A DNA stretch of 5,877 nt from Devosia sp. (GCA_028290685.1 JAQGJI010000108.1:1-5877); one strand, 5' to 3'; shown: positions 1-5,877, counted from the stretch's first letter. Notes: generated by a model from the sequence alone, not told the origin. A program made the numbers and translations.

Positions 1-315
<315 letters not shown>

Positions 316-408
316 GATATCTGACATGGTCGCTGAATGCACATTTGCATGATTGACGAGAACTCACACCACTCTCAGCACCAACCGAAGTCAGCGCGAA
401 AGCAATAT

Positions 409-426
409 GTTTTCTCTTTTGAAAAC
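409..426 (-). other. Small hairpin in the rrn leader
   Basis: A perfect 6-bp dyad, GTTTTC and GAAAAC, encloses a 6-nt loop. In the leader RNA it would read GUUUUC, AAAAGA, GAAAAC. It is A/U-rich and therefore weak, and lies about 95 nt upstream of the 16S 5' end. It may be part of the longer processing stem or incidental. No U-tract follows it, so it is not a terminator. Confidence 0.35.
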
Positions 427-527
427 GTGCACCCATCGAAAGTCTTCGCCAAATCCCCAGGACCGAAATCCCGAAAACCTGACCGCAAGAACCTCGCCGT
501 CCACGTTTCTCTTTCTTCTTATCTTCA

Positions 528-541
528 CAATGTCAAAGAGC
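528..541 (-). promoter_or_regulatory. rrn boxA antitermination signal
   Basis: The minus strand reads GCTCTTTGACATTG. This matches the boxA core (E. coli TGCTCTTTAACAA) with the rhizobial form CTCTTTGACA. In the nascent pre-rRNA, boxA is bound by NusB-NusE and starts assembly of the antitermination complex that lets RNA polymerase read the rRNA operon without Rho termination. It lies ~165 nt downstream of the proximal promoter -10 and ~213 nt before mature 16S, which is the expected order. Confidence 0.85.
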
Positions 542-705
542 GGACCACCAAACCGTCGCCGGTCAATCGTCACCAGAAGCAAACGCTTCCGCATTTCAAC
601 CCCGCAACCAGCAGCACCGCAACACTGGTTGCCCAGCACATCAGCACGCCTTTGCGAGAAAATCCAACAGTGGGAGCCAAAGCTCAACGTCGTTGGTGTT
701 CGCTG

Positions 706-734
706 GATATAGGCAAGTCGCAAGCGACTGTCAA
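706..734 (-). promoter_or_regulatory. Proximal rrn promoter (sigma70 type)
   Basis: The minus strand has a perfect -35 TTGACA (729-734), a 17-bp spacer, and TATATC (706-711). Shifted by one base it reads GTTGAC-N17-CTATAT, 11 of 12 against the CTTGAC-N17-CTATAT consensus I recall for Sinorhizobium meliloti housekeeping promoters. Transcription should start near 699-700 and run through boxA into 16S. The spacer holds a perfect 5-bp inverted repeat, GTCGC-AA-GCGAC (717-728). The sequence upstream of -35 is moderately A/T-rich and could act as an UP element. This is the best promoter in the window. Confidence 0.85.
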
Positions 735-879
735 CACCCTTGTTTCAGATTTCGCAGAACAATTCCAAACCAGAAATGCTCGCTCATCTAAACATCACAT
801 CTGAAGTTTATTCAACAACATCAGTGACTTGCTGCTTCCCTCGGGGCCTTGCGGCGCCTCGCTCTGCAGCGGTGAGGGG

Positions 880-908
880 TATATAGGGGGAGGCGGATTT
901 CGTGTAAA
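880..908 (-). promoter_or_regulatory. Distal rrn promoter candidate (P1)
   Basis: On the minus strand, TTTACA (903-908) is separated by 17 bp from TATATA (880-885). One base shifted, it reads GTTTAC-N17-CTATAT, with an exact CTATAT -10 as at the proximal promoter 174 bp downstream. It faces the rrn operon, with no gene in between. The bases after the -10, CCCCTCACC, are G/C-rich, the usual discriminator type of stringently controlled rRNA promoters. It overlaps the imperfect hairpin at 888-916. It could instead drive an unrecognised small RNA, but a tandem rrn promoter is simpler. Confidence 0.5.
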
Positions 909-916
909 CCCCTCCC
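888..916. repeat. Imperfect inverted repeat overlapping the distal promoter
   Basis: The left arm GGGAGG-c-GG-a-TTT (888-900) and the right arm AAA-CC-CCTCCC (906-916) form 11 base pairs with two single-base bulges around the loop CGTGT. The arms cover the -35 and most of the spacer of the promoter at 880-908. There is no T-run on either side, so it is not a standard terminator. It could be a protein-binding dyad or a structure in a transcript crossing this spot. Confidence 0.4.
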
Positions 917-967
917 GTCAGAAAAACGCGTAATCGCTGCGTCGCCCTGCCCGATTGTGGAAAACTC

Positions 968-1030
968 TGCTGGAAGGCCTGCGGCCTCTGGGGTTTGCGC
1001 CGTTATAGCCGCCAAGGCACCCTTCCAGCA
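968..1030. repeat. 10-bp inverted repeat with 43-bp centre
   Basis: TGCTGGAAGG (968-977) and its exact reverse complement CCTTCCAGCA (1021-1030) flank a 43-bp G/C-rich centre. A nested perfect hairpin, AGGCC-tgc-GGCCT (975-987), overlaps the left arm and would compete with it. The repeat sits in the gene-less interval between the divergent rrn operon and the M23 peptidase gene. I recognise no known RNA family or operator. It could be a structured RNA, a regulator site or a degenerate repeat element. Confidence 0.45.
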
Positions 1031-1055
1031 CGCCGGCTTTGACGCCGCTGCGCAG

Positions 1056-1082
1056 TTTCGCCGTATTTTTCGCCGATACGGC
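1056..1082. repeat. Inverted repeat GCCGTAT/ATACGGC with overlapping direct repeats
   Basis: A perfect 7-bp inverted repeat (GCCGTAT 1060-1066, ATACGGC 1076-1082) with a 9-bp centre overlaps two direct copies of TTTCGCCG (1056-1063 and 1068-1075), spaced by about one helical turn. It lies immediately upstream of the weak forward promoter candidate of the peptidase gene. That position suits a regulator-binding site. A T-rich stretch (TTGTTTT) begins only 7 bp after the right arm, so a terminator is unlikely. Confidence 0.45.
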
Positions 1083-1089
1083 AAGACGA

Positions 1090-1119
1090 TTGTTTTGGGC
1101 GCGCCCTTGCCGCTATGGT
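1090..1119 (+). promoter_or_regulatory. Weak promoter candidate for the M23 peptidase gene
   Basis: TTGTTT (1090-1095), an 18-bp spacer and TATGGT (1114-1119) form the best forward sigma70-like arrangement I could find before the peptidase gene. Matches are only 3/6 and 4/6. Transcription would begin near 1126, giving a ~73-nt leader before the preferred TTG start at 1199 and excluding the ATG at 1115 as a start. Confidence 0.25.
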
Positions 1120-1185
1120 GTCTGCTTACCGGGGTTGCATACCTGCATGTAAGGTGGGCATGGCGGGAGCCGGACGTGAAAACTC

Positions 1186-1190
1186 AAGGA
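1186..1190 (+). promoter_or_regulatory. Ribosome binding site that selects the TTG start at 1199
   Basis: AAGGA (1186-1190) lies 8 bases before TTG at 1199, good Shine-Dalgarno spacing. The in-frame ATG at 1115 has no such site. The ATG at 1160 has only the weaker AAGGTGG just upstream (1151-1157). If translation began at 1160, this AAGGA would be read as part of the rare-looking codons TCA AGG AAT, another reason to prefer 1199. Confidence 0.55.
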
Positions 1191-1198
1191 ATACCGCG

Positions 1199-3166
1199 TT
1201 GAATCCAACGCAGCGAAATCGCCATGCCGCGCTGCTGAAAGCCAGCGGATTTGAAGACTGTGCGGCATTGACCGTGCAATCTACGGACGGCGAAATTCCC
1301 CATGGGCGCGAGCTCAGCTTTGCTTGGCTGACCGGAACAGTGATGACTGGCCTCACCAGCGTATTGCTGATGGGTGCAGCGCTTTATGTTTCCTTTCAGG
1401 GTCAGGACACATTCTCCACGGCTTATGAAGCCTTGCAGCTTGCCCGCCCGCAACAGGAACCGCTGGCGCCAACCGATATGGCGGCCAAGTCGTCGCGGAT
1501 GCGGCCTGTCGCAGCCACGCGGTCCGAGTCCGAAATCATTGAAGCATCCATTCGCGAAACCGTGGATGGCCGCGACATGATCCGGAACCAGCCTTTCATA
1601 CGCATTCGGGCAACCCTGGCGACGGCCGGGACATCGTTGTCGGAAGGCGTACCGGACTATGACCCGATTGCCATCCTCAATGCCGTCCAGCCTGTTGAAG
1701 CCAGCGCTGCCGCGCTTGAGGTCAATACCGACGTATATGGCGCCGAAGTGGAAGGGGAGGTCGCGGTCAAGCTTGCCAGCATGCCGGCGAGCTTTGTGCC
1801 GCCCACTGCCATATCGGATCAACTCGCGGCTGAATATGTTCGCAGCGCCGTTGAGGCGACGTTCTATGATGATGAAGCGGGCCCGACCCTGGCCTATGCA
1901 GCCCTCGGCCCCGGCGTTCGCGATCTGGGCCAGTCCAGCGACACCGGCACCTTGGGCGGCGTTGCGGAAAACGTCACCGTGGTCCCCAAGACGACTCCGG
2001 CCGGGCAGGCACAGCTTGGGCGGGCGGAGCGAATCCTGACGATCAAGGAGCGGAGCGCGCTCCAGGGTGTGCTGCGGCGCAACGGTTTCACCGAAGCCAT
2101 GGTCGTGGCCATCGAGGATACGCTGCAAAATGTATTCCCTTCGACCGAGCTTCCTGCCGGAACCCGTCTGCGCATCCTGTTTGGCCCGTCGCGCACCTCC
2201 AATTCGCTCATTCCCTACCGCATGAGCATCTATACGCACGACAATGGCAGCAATTCCGATGTGCACCGCGCCACCGTAGCGCTCACCGACAAGGGTCAAT
2301 ATGTGCTTGGGCTGGCGCCGCCCGATATCGTCTTCCCCGAGGAAGACACCGAAGAAATCAATGTCGCCAATTTGCCCAGTGTTTACCGCTCGATCTGGGA
2401 GACCGGCCGCAAGCACGATCTGGATGACACAACCATCGAGCGTATCATTGGCATGTTTGCCTATGACGTGGAGATGACCAAAAAGATCACCCCAGGTGAT
2501 TCCATCGAGATCCTGGAAACCCCGCCTGATGCGCAAGGGCGCAGTGAACTGCTTTATGTGGGGCTCACCCTGGGGTCGACGACGCGGCAATTGTATCGCT
2601 TCATGACCGACGACGGCGTTATCGACTTCTTTGATGCGAATGGCGAGACCGGCAAACGCTTCCTTAATCGGCGCCCGGTGGAAGGGGGCGGCACATTGCG
2701 GTCGCGCTTCGGATATCGAATCCACCCCATCTTCAAAACCCGCCGGCTCCATACGGGGGTCGATCTCGCGGCCCGTTCGGGGACCCCGATCTATGCGGCC
2801 GGCGACGGGGTTATCGAATATTACAAATGGGCTTCAGGCTACGGGAACAAGATCGAGATCAGCCACGTCAACGGCTACCAAACGGCCTACGGGCATCTGT
2901 CGCGCTTTGTCGATGGCCTCAAGACCGGCAGCCGGGTCCGTCAGGGTCAGGTGATCGGCTATGTCGGCTCCACGGGGCAATCGACCGGGCCGCACCTGCA
3001 CTTCGAAATCGAGATCAACGGCAACCTGGTCGACCCGCTGAGCGTCAAGCTGCCCAAGGACAATGTGCTGCCCTCGCAATATGAAGCCCAGTTCGCCCAG
3101 ACCATGGCGCAGATCAACGACCTGATGCAGCGCAAACCCGCGCCTGTCACCGTTGCACAAAACTAG
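1199..3166 (+). CDS. Membrane-anchored M23 family (LytM-type) peptidoglycan metallopeptidase
   Basis: This encodes a zinc endopeptidase expected to cut peptide cross-bridges in periplasmic peptidoglycan during growth or division. The product is 655 aa from the preferred TTG start. A short cytoplasmic N-terminus leads to one membrane segment (about residues 43-65, WLTGTVMTGLTSVLLMGAAL), then a long periplasmic linker of no recognised family (~70-270). Next come a LysM-like/OapA-type domain (~277-329, with ALQGVLRRNGF), a second accessory domain (~392-492, with IIGMFAYDVEMTKKITPGD) and the C-terminal M23 domain (~499-617). The zinc ligands are H518 and D522 (HTGVD) and H601 (HLHFE); H566 (YGHL) and H599 are the catalytic histidines. 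All are intact, so it should be an active enzyme rather than a degenerate activator. ATG starts at 1115 (683 aa) or 1160 (668 aa) are possible but less well supported. It diverges from rrn and converges on the VOC gene, and appears monocistronic. Substrate bond and partners are not visible. Confidence 0.93.
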   Translation: MNPTQRNRHAALLKASGFEDCAALTVQSTDGEIPHGRELSFAWLTGTVMTGLTSVLLMGAALYVSFQGQDTFSTAYEALQLARPQQEPLAPTDMAAKSSRMRPVAATRSESEIIEASIRETVDGRDMIRNQPFIRIRATLATAGTSLSEGVPDYDPIAILNAVQPVEASAAALEVNTDVYGAEVEGEVAVKLASMPASFVPPTAISDQLAAEYVRSAVEATFYDDEAGPTLAYAALGPGVRDLGQSSDTGTLGGVAENVTVVPKTTPAGQAQLGRAERILTIKERSALQGVLRRNGFTEAMVVAIEDTLQNVFPSTELPAGTRLRILFGPSRTSNSLIPYRMSIYTHDNGSNSDVHRATVALTDKGQYVLGLAPPDIVFPEEDTEEINVANLPSVYRSIWETGRKHDLDDTTIERIIGMFAYDVEMTKKITPGDSIEILETPPDAQGRSELLYVGLTLGSTTRQLYRFMTDDGVIDFFDANGETGKRFLNRRPVEGGGTLRSRFGYRIHPIFKTRRLHTGVDLAARSGTPIYAAGDGVIEYYKWASGYGNKIEISHVNGYQTAYGHLSRFVDGLKTGSRVRQGQVIGYVGSTGQSTGPHLHFEIEINGNLVDPLSVKLPKDNVLPSQYEAQFAQTMAQINDLMQRKPAPVTVAQN

Positions 3167-3184
3167 CGGCAACGGCCCCGTACC

Positions 3185-3202
3185 AGCCCGGCAATGCCGG
3201 CT
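3185..3202. terminator. Stem-loop after the peptidase gene, weak terminator candidate
   Basis: AG-c-CCGGC (3185-3192) pairs with GCCGG-CT (3196-3202) around an AAT loop, giving 7 base pairs with one bulge, 18 bases after the peptidase stop codon. No T-run follows on either strand, so it is not a canonical intrinsic terminator. It could protect the mRNA 3' end or assist Rho-dependent ending between the convergent genes. A second small dyad, CGGTG-gcg-CACCG, lies at 3255-3267. Confidence 0.3.
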
Positions 3203-3328
3203 GACGGCAGACCCGGACCAGCCGTGACATAGCCGATCGCTGCAAAGGCTGCATCGGTGGCGCACCGCCAGGCGCGGGTCGGCAATGTCGTGGCGCGTCG
3301 ATCAATCCGGCTGGTGCGGTCGGCCATT

Positions 3329-3664
3329 TTAGTCGCGGGCGACATAGACCGCCATCTGGTTTCCCCCAGGCTCCTGGAAGTGAAAGCGCCGCCCGCCCGG
3401 GAAGTCGAACTGTGCCTGGGTGATGAGGCCCCCAGCCGCCAGGACCCGGCTTTCGGCCGCATCCAGATCATCGGTGCGAATAATGGCCATGGAAGCGGCG
3501 ACCTTGCCCGGGCTCTGATCAACGCCGCCATCTATCCCGGCGCCGGTAATGGCATCATAGTTGGGACCATAGCTGACCACGCCCCAGCCGAATGCGGCTT
3601 GGAAAAAGGCACTGGTGACGGCCCGATTGCTGCTCGGAAACTCGATATAATCGATCTGATCCAC
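3329..3664 (-). CDS. VOC family (glyoxalase/bleomycin-resistance fold) protein
   Basis: This is a small 111-aa protein with a single vicinal-oxygen-chelate module. It opens with DQIDYIEFPSSN and AFFQAAFGWGVVSYGPNYDAI (the usual beta strand and 'FY..FGW' helix), then IDGGV, the central TDDLDAAESRVLAAGG, and the final FDFPGGRRFHFQEPGGNQMAVY. Family members bind a metal and act on small metabolites, or bind antibiotics. E8, H95 and E98 are candidate ligands here, but the substrate cannot be read from sequence. GTG at 3664 is preferred because family members normally begin right at this point; upstream GGGGTAGGA provides a ribosome site, though close. The in-frame ATGs at 3694 and 3727 would add an atypical basic tail and lack a ribosome site. 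It lies downstream of clpB in the same direction, but the clpB terminator and a 146-bp gap suggest separate transcription. Confidence 0.85.
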   Translation of the reverse strand: MDQIDYIEFPSSNRAVTSAFFQAAFGWGVVSYGPNYDAITGAGIDGGVDQSPGKVAASMAIIRTDDLDAAESRVLAAGGLITQAQFDFPGGRRFHFQEPGGNQMAVYVARD

Positions 3665-3678
3665 TGTCCTACCCCGTT

Positions 3679-3698
3679 CATGGTATGTTCCATACATG
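3679..3698. promoter_or_regulatory. Imperfect 20-bp palindrome upstream of the VOC gene (operator candidate)
   Basis: CATGGTATG (3679-3687) and CATACATG (3691-3698) flank a TTC centre. The arms are complementary except for one extra G on the left; the inner GTATG/CATAC is exact. It begins 15 bp upstream of the VOC GTG start, where it would overlap the promoter or 5' leader. Size and symmetry fit a dimeric repressor site, but I cannot name the regulator, and I could not identify convincing -35/-10 boxes around it. Confidence 0.4.
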
Positions 3699-3765
3699 AC
3701 GGAGGTTGAGCGCCGCTGCAACAGCACTGGAGGCTACGGTTCGGAAAGCCGGTTATGGCCGCTCT

Positions 3766-3804
3766 GGGACACAAGACAGCAAAGGCGCGGATTGCTCCGC
3801 GCCT
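3766..3804 (-). terminator. Intrinsic terminator of clpB
   Basis: On the minus strand, 6 bases after the clpB stop codon, a perfect 9-bp stem (AGGCGCGGA with TCCGCGCCT, 3783-3804) closes a GCAA tetraloop of the stable GNRA class. It runs into a T-containing tail, TTTGCTGTCTTGT. The U-tract is short, but the stem is strong and the position exact. It separates clpB from the VOC gene. Confidence 0.75.
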
Positions 3805-3810
3805 CGTTGA

Positions 3811-5877
3811 TCAGGCTGCCGCGTCGGCTTCCACCAGCCCGCCCGGCAACAGCACGATACCGCCATCGTCGCTGGCATCGACAACAACATTGGAGCCGTC
3901 ACTGACCCGGCCCGCCAGGATTTCATCGGCCAGGCCGTCCTGTACCGAGCGCTGGATCACGCGCTTGAGCGGACGGGCGCCATAGGCCGGATCGTAACCC
4001 TCATGGGCCAGCCATTCCCGGGCTCGCGGCGTCAGTTCCAAGCTGATGTCGCGGTCCTTGAGCAAGTGCTGCAGCCGGCCGAACTGGATATCGACGATGG
4101 ACCCCATATGTTCCCGGCCCAGGCGGTGGAACAACAGGATTTCATCGATCCGGTTGAGGAACTCCGGACGGAACGCCGCCTTGACCATGTCGAGCACCCT
4201 GCCCCGCACCAGTTCAACCGACTCGCCATCCTTGAGATCGACCAGATACTCGGCCCCCAGATTGGAGGTGAGGATGATAACGGCGTTGCGGAAATCCACG
4301 GTGCGCCCCTGCCCGTCGGTGAGCCGGCCGTCGTCCAGTACTTGGAGAAGAACGTTGAAGACGTCCGGATGGGCTTTCTCGATCTCGTCAAACAGAACGA
4401 CCTGGTAAGGCCGGCGCCGCACCGCTTCGGTCAGAACGCCGCCCTCGTCGTAGCCCACATAGCCGGGAGGCGCACCGATCAGCCGTGCCACGGAGTGCTT
4501 TTCCATGAACTCGCTCATGTCGAGCCGCACCATGGCAGTCTCGTCATCAAACAGGAACTGCGCCAGCGACTTGGTGAGTTCGGTCTTGCCAACCCCGGTA
4601 GGCCCCAGGAACATGAACGAGCCAATCGGGCGGTTCGGGTCCTGCAGGCCAGCCCGCGAGCGGCGCACCGCACGGGCCACGGCAGCGACCGCTTCGGCTT
4701 GCCCAATTACGCGGGCACCAAGGGCATCTTCCATCTTGAGCAGCTTGTCGCGCTCGCCTTCCAGCATCCGGTCCACGGGAATCCCGGTCCAGCGGGACAC
4801 GACCTGGGCGATATCGCTGGGGGTGACGACTTCGGCGGCCATGAGAGGATCGACCTTGCCGTCGCCATCGGGATCATCAGTGGTCTTGATGCGCTTTTCC
4901 AGATCCGGAATGACGCCATAGGCCAGCTCGCCAGCCTTGGCGAGATCACCCTGGCGTTGCGCGATTTCGAGCTGGCTGCGCGCTGCGTCGAGTTCTTCCT
5001 TGAGCCTTTGGGAGCCGTGCAGGCGTTCTTTTTCAGCAAGCCACTTGGCGGAGAGGCCTTGAGCCTGTTCCTCAAGCCCGGCCAGCTCACTTTCAAGCCG
5101 TTCGAGCCGAATGCGCGAGCCTTCGTCTTCTTCCTTGCGCAGGGCTTCACGCTCGATCTTGAGCTGCATGATGCGCCGATCAAGCTCGTCCAGCGCCTCG
5201 GGCTTGGAATCGACTGCCATGCGCAGGCGCGCCGCCGCCTCGTCCATCAGATCGATGGCCTTGTCGGGCAGGAACCGATCGCTGATGTAGCGGCTCGATA
5301 GCGTTGCTGCGCTCACCAGCGCCGAATCGGAAATGCGGATGCCGTGATGCAGCTCATACTTTTCCTTCAGCCCGCGCAGGATCGAGATTGTGTCTTCCAC
5401 CGTGGGCTCATCCACGAACACGGGCTGAAAGCGCCGGGCCAGTGCGGGGTCCTTTTCCACATGCTTGCGGTATTCATCGAGCGTCGTGGCACCAACGCAG
5501 TGCAACTCGCCGCGGGCTAGGGCAGGCTTGAGCAGATTGGATGCGTCCATTGCACCGTCGGCCTTGCCGGCGCCAACCAGGGTATGCATCTCGTCGATGA
5601 ACAGGATGATCTGGCCTTCGGCCGCGGTGACTTCGCTCAAAACGGACTTCAGCCGCTCTTCGAACTCGCCACGGTATTTTGCGCCGGCGATCAGCGCGCC
5701 CATGTCGAGCGAAAGGAGCGACTTGTTCTTGAGCGATTCAGGCACATCTCCATTGACGATGCGAATGGCCAGTCCCTCGGCGATGGCGGTCTTGCCGACG
5801 CCGGGTTCGCCGATCAGAACCGGGTTGTTCTTGGTGCGGCGGCTGAGCACCTGAATGGTACGGCGGATTTCCTCGTC
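3811..5877 (-). CDS. clpB: ATP-dependent protein disaggregase ClpB (N-terminus cut by right window edge)
   Basis: ClpB is a hexameric AAA+ chaperone that, with DnaK/DnaJ/GrpE, threads aggregated proteins through its pore and rescues cells after heat stress. The window holds the last 688 residues. By alignment in memory with the ~860-aa E. coli protein, about 190 residues (the N-domain and start of NBD1) lie beyond the edge, so the GTG at 5850 is an internal valine codon. Counting from the edge: DEEIRR at 2-7, Walker A GEPGVGKT 23-30, Walker B IILFIDE 90-96, the arginine-rich ARRF near 147-150, the coiled-coil middle domain ~229-340, NBD2 Walker A GPTGVGKT 425-432, Walker B VVLFDE 493-498, sensor 1 TSN 537-539 and sensor 2 GAR 633-635. 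Both ATPase sites look intact. The middle domain distinguishes ClpB from ClpA/ClpC. Unusual is a DPDGDGKVD motif just before NBD2 (4849-4875). The promoter, usually heat-shock controlled, is outside the window. Confidence 0.97.
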   Translation of the reverse strand, partial: DEEIRRTIQVLSRRTKNNPVLIGEPGVGKTAIAEGLAIRIVNGDVPESLKNKSLLSLDMGALIAGAKYRGEFEERLKSVLSEVTAAEGQIILFIDEMHTLVGAGKADGAMDASNLLKPALARGELHCVGATTLDEYRKHVEKDPALARRFQPVFVDEPTVEDTISILRGLKEKYELHHGIRISDSALVSAATLSSRYISDRFLPDKAIDLMDEAAARLRMAVDSKPEALDELDRRIMQLKIEREALRKEEDEGSRIRLERLESELAGLEEQAQGLSAKWLAEKERLHGSQRLKEELDAARSQLEIAQRQGDLAKAGELAYGVIPDLEKRIKTTDDPDGDGKVDPLMAAEVVTPSDIAQVVSRWTGIPVDRMLEGERDKLLKMEDALGARVIGQAEAVAAVARAVRRSRAGLQDPNRPIGSFMFLGPTGVGKTELTKSLAQFLFDDETAMVRLDMSEFMEKHSVARLIGAPPGYVGYDEGGVLTEAVRRRPYQVVLFDEIEKAHPDVFNVLLQVLDDGRLTDGQGRTVDFRNAVIILTSNLGAEYLVDLKDGESVELVRGRVLDMVKAAFRPEFLNRIDEILLFHRLGREHMGSIVDIQFGRLQHLLKDRDISLELTPRAREWLAHEGYDPAYGARPLKRVIQRSVQDGLADEILAGRVSDGSNVVVDASDDGGIVLLPGGLVEADAAA

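Larger units (their letters stand above)
316..699 (-). other. rrn operon 5' leader (pre-rRNA, not protein coding)
   Basis: This is the transcribed leader between the proximal rrn promoter (expected start near 699-700) and the 16S 5' end. It is less GC-rich than the flanking genes. On the minus strand it carries boxA, followed at once by a purine-rich AAGAAGAAAGAGAAACG tract and GTGGACGGC, an arrangement I recall from rhizobial rrn leaders. Small dyads are present: GTTTTC/GAAAAC at 409-426 and ATGCA/TGCAT at 337-350. The half nearest 16S should pair with the spacer downstream of 16S to form the RNase III processing stem, but that partner lies outside the window. Open frames on either strand here have no recognisable protein features. 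Confidence 0.8.

Noticed and set aside
337..804. 155-codon forward open frame opposite the rrn leader
   Set aside because: It runs antisense across boxA and the proximal rrn promoter, has no ribosome site or domain, and its predicted protein is low-complexity and basic; it is a chance frame.
787..815. Third minus-strand promoter candidate TTGAAT-17-TTTAGA between the two rrn promoters
   Set aside because: Only 4/6 and 3/6 matches, and it lacks the CTATAT box seen in the other two.
821..1084. 87-codon minus-strand frame upstream of rrn
   Set aside because: It overlaps the distal promoter candidate and the inverted repeats, shows no recognisable domain, and its protein looks like translated G/C-rich spacer.
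957..1202. 81-codon forward frame before the peptidase gene
   Set aside because: It contains a hydrophobic stretch (LPLWCLLTGVAYL) but no ribosome site and no recognised family, it crosses both inverted repeats, and it overlaps the peptidase start out of frame. A small membrane peptide cannot be fully excluded.
1184..2752. 522-codon minus-strand frame opposite the peptidase gene
   Set aside because: It is the complement of a well-conserved M23 coding sequence; long antisense frames are common in high-GC genes and this one has no domain.
3163..3328. Possible C-terminal extension or second reading frame after the VOC gene
   Set aside because: The VOC protein already ends at the normal family boundary (AVYVARD then TAA); the frames beyond show no homology-like features.
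3696..3760. Forward MTEVERRC start resembling the beginning of HxlR-type regulators, a family sometimes found beside VOC genes
   Set aside because: Similarity is limited to a few residues, the frame continues into antisense clpB, and no helix-turn-helix follows.
4003..5301. 432-codon forward frame opposite clpB
   Set aside because: It lies entirely within clpB on the opposite strand and is a mirror of its codon bias, without any family motif.

Overview
The window looks like chromosomal DNA of an alphaproteobacterium of the order Hyphomicrobiales, probably the Devosia-like family (Devosiaceae). The evidence is the 5' part of a 16S rRNA gene with alphaproteobacterial helices, a rhizobial-type rrn leader with boxA, CTATAT-type -10 boxes, and high-GC protein genes typical of the order. 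The family placement is from memory of 16S sequences, not from a search.

Layout. 1-315 is the 5' end of a 16S rRNA gene on the minus strand, entering from the left edge. 316-910 is its upstream control region, also read on the minus strand: a leader with boxA and small hairpins, a strong sigma70-type promoter (706-734), and a second, more distal promoter candidate (880-908) overlapped by an imperfect hairpin. 910-1198 holds no gene I can support, but it carries two clear inverted repeats and a weak forward promoter candidate. 1199-3166 (+) encodes a membrane-anchored M23 (LytM-type) peptidoglycan endopeptidase, most likely starting at TTG. 3167-3328 is a short convergent spacer. 3329-3664 (-) encodes a small VOC/glyoxalase-fold protein starting at GTG, with a 20-bp imperfect palindrome just upstream. 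3811-5877 (-) is clpB, cut off by the right edge so that the N-terminal domain is missing, with a clean intrinsic terminator after its stop.

The genes are housekeeping functions: ribosome synthesis, cell-wall remodelling, a small VOC protein of unknown substrate, and protein disaggregation. They do not form one pathway. The rrn operon and the peptidase gene diverge from a roughly 200-500 bp control region, and the peptidase and VOC genes converge. I found no CRISPR array, mobile element, defence system or clearly new system. The points most worth a second look are the probable tandem rrn promoters with nested dyads, the unexplained repeats at 968-1082, the palindrome before the VOC gene, and a calcium-loop-like DxDxDG motif in the ClpB middle-domain/NBD2 linker.
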